DNA of 13,287 bases, from positions 1 to 13,287 of the forward strand of contig JAFAZM010000185.1 in NCBI GenBank assembly GCA_019239785.1. The letters are read 5' to 3'. Below, one piece after another: positions 6,792-12,995 of the stretch. This stretch comes from Sphingomonadaceae bacterium (GTDB taxonomy: Bacteria; Pseudomonadota; Alphaproteobacteria; Sphingomonadales; Sphingomonadaceae). Made by a program: the position numbers and the translations under genes. The notes beneath the pieces were generated by a model. The model had not been told where the DNA came from. It ran no database searches and was given only the letters and a program-made list of their open reading frames with translations. Within the stretch, counting starts at the first letter, position 1. Each line of letters begins with the position of its first letter.

Positions 6792-7172
6792 ATGCGGGGG
6801 TTCGTCACCATCGCCATCCTGTTCCTCTTCGGCGCCGTCGTGGCGCAGGGCGGCTGCACGCGCCATTCGGGCAGCGGCGCCGATTATTATGCCCGGCAGA
6901 TGCAGCATATGGTCGGACGCTCGATCGGCCCGCTCCGGCTGAAGTCGATCGAGCCGGACGGCAACGTCCTCGTCTTCACCCTCGACGGGCCGGAAGGCTG
7001 GCGCCGCGGCACGCCGAGCTATGCGATCACCGCTTATTTCCTCGAAGGTTTCTGCAAGTCGCGCGAAGCCTCGACCTATCTCGCCGCCGGCCGGACGCTT
7101 CGGCTCGACACGTTCGAGGACGGCCGCAGCCCGATCCGCGGCACCCCGGTCCAGCACTGCCCGCATCCCTGA
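6792..7172 (+). CDS. Small exported protein of unknown family (paralogue 2)
   Basis: The 126-residue protein starts with a hydrophobic export signal (MRGFVTIAILFLFGAVVA). Cys22 follows, but the context AQGGC is a poor lipobox, so lipoprotein status is uncertain. The mature part repeats the plan of the protein at 3245: LVFTLDGPEGWRR (60-72), YFLEGFC with Cys88, LRLDTFEDG (103-111) and a C-terminal Cys123. The Cys-Cys spacing is 35 residues against 34 in the other copy. It lies 35 bp after the LysM gene on the same strand with no obvious separate promoter, so the two may be co-transcribed. The ribosome-binding site is weak. No known domain is recognised; the conserved cysteines and DGPxGWR motif suggest a small periplasmic fold. 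Confidence 0.8.
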   Translation: MRGFVTIAILFLFGAVVAQGGCTRHSGSGADYYARQMQHMVGRSIGPLRLKSIEPDGNVLVFTLDGPEGWRRGTPSYAITAYFLEGFCKSREASTYLAAGRTLRLDTFEDGRSPIRGTPVQHCPHP

Positions 7173-7197
7173 GGCGCGGGGCCGTCCAAGCCGTGGC

Positions 7198-8535
7198 TCA
7201 GCGCCGCTCGGCCCAGACCCGCGCGGCGAAATCCAGGAAGGCGGGCCAGTTGGGGCCGTTGGTGTGGCCGCCCTCATGCTGGCGGAAGGCGATCCTGCCT
7301 TCGGCCCGGGTCTCGCCGATCGCGGGATAGGTGTCGCCGACCAGGCCGGGGACGCCGAGCAGGCGGTAGACCGGCGAGGCGGCGCGGGCCGCCTCCCAGG
7401 AGCCGCGCGGATCGACCCAAACGTCCTCCTCGAAATTGCCGGCGCCGATGAAGAGCGGCCGCGGCGCGGCCAAGGCGATCAGGCTGTGCGCGTCGACCGG
7501 CAGGTCCTCGGTGCGGAGCGGCCCGTCGTAGCGCAGGAAATTGGGCGCGAACCAATGATATTCGCCAGACGCGGCGAGGTTGCCGATCGTCTCGCCGAAA
7601 TTGCGGCGCAGCAGCTTCGCTCCGCCCGCGCCCGAGGAACCGATGAAGCCCAATGAGAAGCGCTCGTCATAGGCCATGGCGACCAAGGCGGCCTTGCCGT
7701 AGCGCGACAGGCCCTCGATCGCGATCCGGCGCGCATCGACATGGGGATCGAGGGCGAGCAGGTCATAGGCCCGGTCCGCGCCCCAGGCCCAGGCCCGCAG
7801 CGCGCCCCAGGAATCGTTCGGCCGCGGCCCGCCATGGGTCGCATAGCCGATCACGCCTTCGCGCAGCCCGGCGCCGTCGTCAGCCTGCACCGTCCAGGGG
7901 ACCAGCACGGCGAAGCCCCAACCCCGCTGCAGCACCAGCTCGCGGCCCGTCGGCCCGGGCGGCTGCGGCCGCGGCGGGCCGGGGAAGCGGAAGCCTTCCG
8001 GGAAGCCGAGCTCCAGGATGACGGGGACGCGCCGCTGCACATGCTCCGGCATGTCGAGCGTCAGCTGCATGTCGATCGGCGGCTGGTCGAGGCCCGAGGT
8101 CGCGGCATGGCCGATATAGTGGCGGGTGACCAATGCGACGCCGCCGAGCTGGCGGTTCTCGACCCGCTCCAGCTCCCAGTGGATCGCCGGTGCGGTGGCG
8201 GGCACGCGGCCGTACATCTCCCGGTCGAACAGCTCCATGATCTCCCGCCGCCGCCGGCGCCAGGCGCCGGCATTGGTCACCGGCCGCCCGGCGGCGTCGA
8301 CGAGCAAAGGCGGCAGCGGCGCCACGGTCCCGACCGCCGCCTCGTCGCGATTGACCGCGTTCGGCGCGCTGCGGTTGAAGCCGTCGACGCCGGGCCGCAG
8401 GTCCGCCTGCCTGAGCCCCAGCCGCTGCAACGTCGCCTGATAGTCGCGCTGGGTGGCGGCATTGCGCTCCGGCGCCGGCGGCTGCGCGAAGGCGGCGCCG
8501 GCGGCGAGGAGCAGGGCAAGCGGCACTCGCTTCAT
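7198..8535 (-). CDS. CE15 glucuronoyl-esterase-like alpha/beta hydrolase, exported
   Basis: The 445-residue protein has a signal peptide (MKRVPLALLLAAGAAFAQP, cleavage after Ala17). The hydrolase core shows the CE15 nucleophile motif GLSRYGKAALVAMAYD with Ser277, GEYHWFAPNFLRY, then LPVDAHSLIALAAPRPLFIG, EEDVWVDPRG, ASPVYRLLG, and the catalytic His in HEGGHTNGPNW (His424). CE15 enzymes cleave esters between 4-O-methyl-glucuronic acid of xylan and lignin alcohols. At the place where canonical members carry a Glu after the nucleophile strand (QESG), this one reads IGSSG, so the acid must come from elsewhere, perhaps EED. The ATG overlaps the methyltransferase stop (ATGA), showing coupling. Activity on another uronate ester or sugar is possible. 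Confidence 0.82.
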   Translation of the reverse strand: MKRVPLALLLAAGAAFAQPPAPERNAATQRDYQATLQRLGLRQADLRPGVDGFNRSAPNAVNRDEAAVGTVAPLPPLLVDAAGRPVTNAGAWRRRRREIMELFDREMYGRVPATAPAIHWELERVENRQLGGVALVTRHYIGHAATSGLDQPPIDMQLTLDMPEHVQRRVPVILELGFPEGFRFPGPPRPQPPGPTGRELVLQRGWGFAVLVPWTVQADDGAGLREGVIGYATHGGPRPNDSWGALRAWAWGADRAYDLLALDPHVDARRIAIEGLSRYGKAALVAMAYDERFSLGFIGSSGAGGAKLLRRNFGETIGNLAASGEYHWFAPNFLRYDGPLRTEDLPVDAHSLIALAAPRPLFIGAGNFEEDVWVDPRGSWEAARAASPVYRLLGVPGLVGDTYPAIGETRAEGRIAFRQHEGGHTNGPNWPAFLDFAARVWAERR

Positions 8536-9599
8536 GCGCAACGCGCCTCTAGGACCATGTTGGTGTCGGTCTGCGCGGCGCGGCGGACCGAGGCGAAGCC
8601 GCCCTCCCGAAGCACGGCGGCGAGCCGGGCTTCGCCCGCCTGCGCGCCGAGCGCAAGCCCGACCTCCTGCGCCTTCGACGCCGGCACGCAGGCCAGGGTC
8701 GAGAAGCTGTAGAAGATCTGGCCGAGCAGGTGGAGATTGTCCTGGAGGTCGTCCCCGGCGAGCGGCTCGACCACCATGAAGCTGCCGTCGGGCTTCAGCG
8801 CCTGGCGGACATGGGCGGCGGCGCCGGCCGGGTCGCCCATGTCGTGGATCGCGTCGAAGATGCAGGCGAGGTCGTAATCCCGGCCGGGAAAATCCTTGGC
8901 CGCGGCGACCTCGAAGCTGACATTGGCTACGCCCGCTTCCGCCGCCTTCGCCCGGGCCGCCTCGATCGAGGGCGCGTGGAAATCGAAGCCGGTGAAGGTC
9001 GAATTGGGAAAGGCCTGGGCCATCAGCACCGTCGAGGAGCCGTGGCCGCAGCCGATGTCGGCGACCGAGGCGCCGGCCCGCAGCCGTTCCTCCATGCCGG
9101 TCAGCGCCGGGATCCAGCTCGCCACCAGGTTCATCGCATAGCCGGGCCGGAAGAAGCGGTCGGTGCCGCGGAAGCAACAGGCCGAGCGCTCGCCCCAGCC
9201 CAGGCCGGCGCCGGTGCGGATCGCCTCGAAGCTCTTCTCCTCGTCGTCGAAGGTGGATTTGACCGCCTGGAAGAAGCCCTGCAGGCAGCGCGGATCGCCT
9301 TCCGTGGCGAAGATCAGCTCCGCCTCGGGCGAGAGGCTGAAGCGCCGCGACGCCGCATCATAGTCGACATAGCCGGCGGCGGCATTGGCGCTCAGCCATT
9401 CGCGCACGTAGCGCTCGTCCAGCCCCGCCGCCGCCGCGATCTCGCCGCTCGTGCCTGGGCCCGCCTTCGCCATCGCCCGGTAGAGGCCGAGCCGGTCGCC
9501 CAGATAGGCGAGCAGCACGCCCATCGCGCCGCCGATATCGGTCATTGCCTTGCCCATCAGAGCCTCGAACCGGCTCTGGTCGATCGCTGTTGTTGCCAT
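8532..9599 (-). CDS. SAM-dependent methyltransferase with N-terminal winged helix
   Basis: The 355-residue protein has an N-terminal helical/winged-helix region (about 20-95: LGDRLGLYRAMAKAG, GLDERYVREWLSANAAAG) like those of O-methyltransferase and Rv2258c-type enzymes. A class I Rossmann methyltransferase domain follows, with motif I VADIGCGHGSSTV at about 179-191, FTGFDFH (motif II acidic position), and IFDAIHDMGDP (motif IV). It probably transfers methyl from S-adenosylmethionine to a small molecule; the substrate is unknown. The ATG at 9599 has AGGAGAC about 7 nt upstream and starts MATTAIDQSRFEALMGKAM. The frame stays open to 9785, but that extension is the decayed VOC fragment. The stop overlaps the esterase start, so the two form a coupled pair. 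Confidence 0.88.
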   Translation of the reverse strand: MATTAIDQSRFEALMGKAMTDIGGAMGVLLAYLGDRLGLYRAMAKAGPGTSGEIAAAAGLDERYVREWLSANAAAGYVDYDAASRRFSLSPEAELIFATEGDPRCLQGFFQAVKSTFDDEEKSFEAIRTGAGLGWGERSACCFRGTDRFFRPGYAMNLVASWIPALTGMEERLRAGASVADIGCGHGSSTVLMAQAFPNSTFTGFDFHAPSIEAARAKAAEAGVANVSFEVAAAKDFPGRDYDLACIFDAIHDMGDPAGAAAHVRQALKPDGSFMVVEPLAGDDLQDNLHLLGQIFYSFSTLACVPASKAQEVGLALGAQAGEARLAAVLREGGFASVRRAAQTDTNMVLEARCA

Positions 9600-9639
9600 T
9601 TTGCGTCTCCTGTCCTGCTGCTGGACGCTGCGTGACCGC

Positions 9640-9822
9640 CACGTCCGAACGATATGCCACAATTCCATGCACGGTGCGACGCGGCCGCGAGGCAGCGCCG
9701 CCGGGGCGCGGCGCCGGCACGCCGAAGCCGCCGGGCAGGCCGAGCCCGCGATCCGCGCCCACCGGGCGTCGAGATCCTCGATCACCGATTTGCTTCACGG
9801 AAATGCCGGCGCCCTTTCCATG
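9640..9822 (-). pseudogene. Decayed partial copy of the adjacent VOC gene
   Basis: This stretch aligns with the 3' half (about residues 57-121) of the VOC gene at 9992-10360. Shared pieces include IEDLDARWARI against VEDLDAWWARI, LPGGFGVPAPRP in a shifted frame against LPGRFGVPAPRP, and MELWHIV against GELWHIV. At DNA level the run ACGATATGCCACAATTC is identical in both. The copy has a 1-nt insertion near its 5' end, a 1-nt deletion after ARI and a net 17-nt loss later, and its stop is gone. The last two changes restore the frame, so the remnant runs open into the methyltransferase start. It lacks the first half of the protein and is surely non-functional as a VOC enzyme. Confidence 0.78.
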
Positions 9823-9991
9823 CCGTCAGCTCGGCGGCGGGAAGGGAGCCGGAAGGTTGGCGCGGGGGGAACTGGCCGTGCGGGTTTCGTTGCGCCAACG
9901 AAATTTTCGCTTGTGGCGATAAGTCGTCTTTATAGGTTCGCCATGGGAGCCGGCTTCGTCCCCTCTTGCGGTGTTGGATTCCGGCGGTCCT
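9823..9991. other. Non-coding gap between VOC gene and its relic
   Basis: No coding signal is convincing here. The stretch contains a comparatively AT-rich island (about 9885-9940) with a strong palindrome and, on the minus strand, a TATAAA at 9934-9929 that could be a -10 element for the methyltransferase/esterase pair; no good -35 is seen. Together with the VOC relic it makes 392 bp between intact genes. Confidence 0.5.
9885..9903. promoter_or_regulatory. Perfect 19-bp palindrome, candidate operator
   Basis: TTTCGTTG-CGC-CAACGAAA is a perfect inverted repeat with 8-bp arms. It is followed on the + strand by TTTT, but no + strand gene lies upstream, so a terminator role is unlikely. CGAAATTTTCG (9899-9909) overlaps it as a second small palindrome. 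Being upstream of the methyltransferase/esterase pair, it may bind a regulator. Confidence 0.35.
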
Positions 9992-10360
9992 TCACGCCTG
10001 GACGATATGCCACAATTCTCCGCACGGCCCGACGACATAGGCGACCCTCAGCCCCCAGGGCTGCAGCGCCGGCGGCCGCGGCGCCGGCACCCCGAAGCGG
10101 CCGGGCAGATCGAGCGCCTCGATCCGCGCCCACCAGGCGTCGAGATCCTCGACCACCATCTGCATCATGAAATTGCCGGCCCAGTCCTCATGATAGTAAT
10201 TCTGGAGCAGGAAGCCGCCGGCCGGGCTGGTAAAGCCCGCCACCTCGCCGGCGTCGAACTCCAGCGTGAAGCCGAGCGCCTCGTAGAAGCTCTTCGAGAG
10301 CGCGTAATCCCTGCCGCCGGGGAGGAACGGCCGAACCTTGAGGATGTCGAGGTTGGCCAT
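9992..10360 (-). CDS. VOC superfamily (glyoxalase/bleomycin-resistance-like) protein
   Basis: The 122-residue protein has the beta-alpha-beta-beta-beta pattern of the vicinal oxygen chelate fold: LKVRPFLPGGRDYALSKSFY, EALGFTLEFDAG, FTSPAGGFLLQNYY, then the second module MMQMVVEDLDAWWARIEAL and the typical terminal strand GPCGELWHIVQA. VOC members include glyoxalase I, dioxygenases and drug-binding proteins. This small single-unit form would act as a dimer and its ligand is unknown; metal ligands cannot be assigned with confidence. AAAGG stands about 10 nt before the ATG. It begins 13 bp after the dcd stop, so it probably shares the dcd transcript. A partial decayed copy lies 170 bp downstream. 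Confidence 0.87.
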   Translation of the reverse strand: MANLDILKVRPFLPGGRDYALSKSFYEALGFTLEFDAGEVAGFTSPAGGFLLQNYYHEDWAGNFMMQMVVEDLDAWWARIEALDLPGRFGVPAPRPPALQPWGLRVAYVVGPCGELWHIVQA

Positions 10361-10373
10361 TGGGCAGCGCCTT

Positions 10374-10928
10374 TCAGAGCTTCGGCAGGGTCACGCCGCG
10401 CTGGCCCATATATTTGCCGGCGCGGTCGGCATAGCTGGTCTCGCAGGGCTCGTTGCCCTGGAGGAAGAGGAACTGGCAGGCGCCCTCATTGGCGTAGACC
10501 TTGGCCGGGAGCGGCGTCGTGTTCGAGAATTCAAGCGTGACATGGCCCTCCCAGCCCGGCTCCAGCGGGGTCACGTTCACGATGATCCCGCAGCGGGCAT
10601 AGGTCGACTTGCCGAGGCAGATGACGAGCACGTCGCGCGGCACCCGGAAATATTCGACCGTCCGCGCCAGCGCGAAGCTGTTCGGCGGGATGATGCAGAC
10701 GTCGGTCTTGCGGTCGACGAAGGAGTTGGCGGCGAAATCCTTGGGATCGACCACCGCCGAATCGACATTGGTGAAGATCTTGAACTCGTCCGCGACGCGC
10801 GCGTCGTAACCGTAGGAGGAAAGGCCGTAGCTGATGCAGCCGTCGCGCCGCTGCGATTCGACGAACGGCTCAATCATGCCGTTGCCCAGGGCCTGCTCGC
10901 GAATCCAGCGGTCGGAAAGGATGCTCAT
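10374..10928 (-). CDS. dcd: dCTP deaminase
   Basis: The 184-residue protein matches dCTP deaminase along its length. It deaminates dCTP to dUTP, feeding thymidylate synthesis; the enzyme is a cytoplasmic homotrimer. Key parts are SYGLSSYGYDARV near the N-terminus, GKSTYARCGIIVNVTP with Ser108 and Arg112, and EPGWEGHVTLEFSN with Glu133 at the position of the catalytic glutamate, then ANEGACQFLFLQG and the C-terminal lid AGKYMGQRGVTLP. The GKSTYARCG form (in place of GRSSLAR of E. coli) is common in Alphaproteobacteria. The ATG at 10928 has no strong ribosome-binding site, but MSILSDRWIR is the expected start of the family. It lies 49 bp after the SGNH hydrolase gene and is followed closely by the VOC gene. 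Confidence 0.96.
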   Translation of the reverse strand: MSILSDRWIREQALGNGMIEPFVESQRRDGCISYGLSSYGYDARVADEFKIFTNVDSAVVDPKDFAANSFVDRKTDVCIIPPNSFALARTVEYFRVPRDVLVICLGKSTYARCGIIVNVTPLEPGWEGHVTLEFSNTTPLPAKVYANEGACQFLFLQGNEPCETSYADRAGKYMGQRGVTLPKL

Positions 10929-10977
10929 GCGATGATCGATGCGGGTGCGGAGCGAACGGAGTCAAGGCCGCGCTTCG

Positions 10978-12183
10978 TCAGTGCGGCGGTTCGCTCCGGA
11001 TCGGCGAACCGCGCCAGGAGCCGATCCCTTCGAGGCTGCCGTCGGCGGAGCGGAACCGGGCGATGCCGGCAAGGGCGCCATGCACGAAGCGGCCTTCGAA
11101 ATGGATCTGCGTGCCGTTCGGACCTTGCGGGAAGACGAAGCTGAGCCCGTCCACGGTGCGGACGATCGGCAGCTCGTCGGCATGCTTCATCTCCTCGCCC
11201 GCCGCGGAGAGGATGCGGACGCTCGCGGTGCGGCCGTCCGGCGCGACATTCAGCGCAAGCGTGGCCGGGATCGGATAGAGGCGGAGCGGACCTTCCCAGC
11301 GGCCGGCCAGCGCCGCGGGCAGGGGCACACCGCGCGGCAGCGCCGGCAGGCGCGGCGGGGTCGGCGCGGCATTGCTCGGCCGGTCGCCTGCGGCCCGCGC
11401 CCATGAGGCGATCTGCCGGGCTCGGGCGGCGTCGACCGCCACCAGCACCGCATTGCCGCCGAGCCGGCGGCCCTCATCCTGGTCGATCGGCTCCCCGCTG
11501 ACGCCGAGCGGGATCCGGGCGACGGGACGATGGCCGACCACTCTGACGATCCCCGCCGCCATCACATAGCTGGCCAGCGGCATCGGGTGGAGGCCGTCGC
11601 CCTGGTAGAGCGCGGCGCGACCGAGCGCCTGCTCGGCCCGCGCCAGCGCCGGGCCGTAACGGATGACGCAGGCGCCGATCCGCCGCGCGGCGCGCGCATA
11701 GAGCGCCTCGATGGTCGGTCCATCTTCCGGCGAATCGCGCATCGCCCAGTGGACGAGCAGGACGGGCCGGGCGCCGTGGCGCCGCGCCTCGGCGGCAAGT
11801 GCGGCCGCATCCGTGATCCAGCGCTCCGTCGGCCGCACCCGGAAGCGGCCGTCGACCAGATAGGTGTCGCCGAAGCTGCTCTGCTCCTGCAGCACGACAT
11901 AGTCCCAGGGACCGCTGCGTATTGCGGCGGCGGCATCGCCTGAGGTCAGGTGATCATGCAGGGTGGCGCCGCCGGAGGCGGCCAGGCCGGTACGGATCGG
12001 CAGCCCGTTCGCGGCGCCGATGGCTTCGACCATCGCGGGCATGTCGTTGTAATAAGTGAGGCTGTTGCCGACGAAGAGGATGCGGAGCGGATGCCCGGCC
12101 GGCACCGGCGGCAGGCAGTTCGCGCCGGCGGCGGCGGGGAAAGCGAGGCAGAGGAGGAGAAAGGCGAGGGCGCCGCGAAACAT
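10978..12183 (-). CDS. Exported SGNH hydrolase with extra C-terminal beta domain
   Basis: The 401-residue protein has a signal peptide (MFRGALAFLLLCLAFPAAAG) and an SGNH/GDSL domain at about 32-235. Block I is ILFVGNSLTYYNDMP with Ser41 as nucleophile, a glycine block is seen in GGATLHDHL, block III is VVLQEQSSFG, and block V is GDGLHP with Asp196 and His199. Block III has QEQS in place of the GxND motif, as in some SGNH subfamilies with a weaker oxyanion site. After a Pro-rich linker (about 285-305) comes a domain of about 95 residues, rich in beta strands (LAGRWEGPLRLYPI ... GIGSWRGSPI), which I do not recognise. The substrate is probably an ester on a glycan or lipid in the periplasm. Start 12183 is preferred over 12222 because the signal peptide begins there. 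Confidence 0.85.
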   Translation of the reverse strand: MFRGALAFLLLCLAFPAAAGANCLPPVPAGHPLRILFVGNSLTYYNDMPAMVEAIGAANGLPIRTGLAASGGATLHDHLTSGDAAAAIRSGPWDYVVLQEQSSFGDTYLVDGRFRVRPTERWITDAAALAAEARRHGARPVLLVHWAMRDSPEDGPTIEALYARAARRIGACVIRYGPALARAEQALGRAALYQGDGLHPMPLASYVMAAGIVRVVGHRPVARIPLGVSGEPIDQDEGRRLGGNAVLVAVDAARARQIASWARAAGDRPSNAAPTPPRLPALPRGVPLPAALAGRWEGPLRLYPIPATLALNVAPDGRTASVRILSAAGEEMKHADELPIVRTVDGLSFVFPQGPNGTQIHFEGRFVHGALAGIARFRSADGSLEGIGSWRGSPIRSEPPH

Positions 12184-12252
12184 GGTGCGATCCGAACGGT
12201 TGCGTGCCCCGTCTTGCAGCAAAGCCCAGACGTGGCAATGGCTTGGCGGGGT

Positions 12253-12771
12253 TTAGCCTCCGCCGGAGGTGCGCGGATGGCGGGCGAGGTCGACCGCCGC
12301 GGTCGGCTGCTTGATGTGGAGCACGCAGAGCAGGGTGAACAGGCGCCGTGCGGTATCGAAATCGACCTCGACCTTGCCGGCCAGGCACGCCTTCAGCAGC
12401 TCCGCGCCGTCATTGTGGAGGCCCCGGCGGGCCATGTCGATCGCCTCGATGCCGCGGGCGCCGTCGCCGCGCACCGCCTTGAAGTAGGAATCGCAGATCG
12501 CGAAATAGTCCCGCACCGGCCGGCGGAAGCGCGCAAGGCCGATCCGGATCGTGTCGAGCGCCTTGCCTTCCGCATCCGCCACCACGATCGCGAGCCGCCC
12601 TTCCTCGACCCGCAGGGTGACCCGGAACGGTCCTTCCTGGCCCACCACATCGAAATGATTTTTCTCGAGCAGGTCGAAGATCGCGATCCGCCGCTCCTGC
12701 TCGATATCGGCATTGCGCTTCAGGATCGAACGCTCGTCGAGCTCGATGTCGATGATGCGCGGCTCGGCCAT
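12253..12771 (-). CDS. UPF0262 family protein
   Basis: The 172-residue protein matches UPF0262, an uncharacterised family conserved in Alphaproteobacteria. Signature pieces are IDIELDERS, then EQERRIAIFDLLEKNHF (23-40), FRRPVRDYFAICDSYFKAVR (about 82-100), IEAIDMARRGLHNDGAELL and VEVDFDTARRLFTLLCVLH. It has no signal peptide or membrane segment and should be cytoplasmic. The last ~20 residues (KQPTAAVDLARHPRTSGGG) are a variable tail. No biochemical function is established for the family as far as I know. The gene is flanked upstream by the inverted-repeat element and downstream by a 69-bp gap to the SGNH hydrolase. No strong ribosome-binding site precedes its ATG. Confidence 0.9.
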   Translation of the reverse strand: MAEPRIIDIELDERSILKRNADIEQERRIAIFDLLEKNHFDVVGQEGPFRVTLRVEEGRLAIVVADAEGKALDTIRIGLARFRRPVRDYFAICDSYFKAVRGDGARGIEAIDMARRGLHNDGAELLKACLAGKVEVDFDTARRLFTLLCVLHIKQPTAAVDLARHPRTSGGG

Positions 12772-12840
12772 CAGCCGATGTTAGCGGGTGCAGCATTTTT
12801 GCGCCAGCCTCGGGCCCAATATGCCTCCGAGCCTAAGACC

Positions 12841-12953
12841 TCACCCTTGATGGGGGAGGGTTGGGTGGGGGTGGAGGTTGGGCTTGGTGCCGATTCCGGA
12901 AACGCAGTGCCGCGTCCGAGGCCACCCCCACCAACCTCCCCCATCAAGGGGGA
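12841..12953. repeat. G/C-rich intergenic inverted-repeat element (copy B)
   Basis: The left arm (12841-12874) and right arm (12922-12953) are near-perfect reverse complements; the left has two extra G residues. They flank a 47-bp centre. Each arm has a CCCTTGATGGGGGAGG-type core, and the overall plan (short hairpin followed by a GGTTGGGGTGGGG-like run) is the same as in the element at 5911-6011, although the sequences differ. It lies between two minus-strand genes and may attenuate read-through from the NTF2-like gene into UPF0262. Confidence 0.78.
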
Positions 12954-12995
12954 GACATATGCGGTGCCCGGTCTCTGACGGCCGATCAAGGACAC

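Noticed and set aside
6839..6860. Lipoprotein signal in the second small exported protein (Cys22)
   Set aside because: The residues before the cysteine (Ala-Gln-Gly-Gly) do not fit a lipobox, which needs Leu or a similar residue at -3; left as uncertain export.
8535..9177. Extension of the esterase frame upstream of 8535
   Set aside because: The upstream part lies inside the methyltransferase gene in another frame and has no domain, while a good signal peptide starts at 8535.
9600..9785. Methyltransferase starting at 9785 as a VOC-methyltransferase fusion
   Set aside because: The middle of the VOC-derived stretch is out of its original frame, and the ATG at 9599 has a good ribosome-binding site and matches the family start.
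11950..12978. Plus-strand 342-codon open frame opposite UPF0262 and the SGNH hydrolase
   Set aside because: It shows no recognisable protein features and runs through the inverted-repeat element; the minus-strand genes explain the region.
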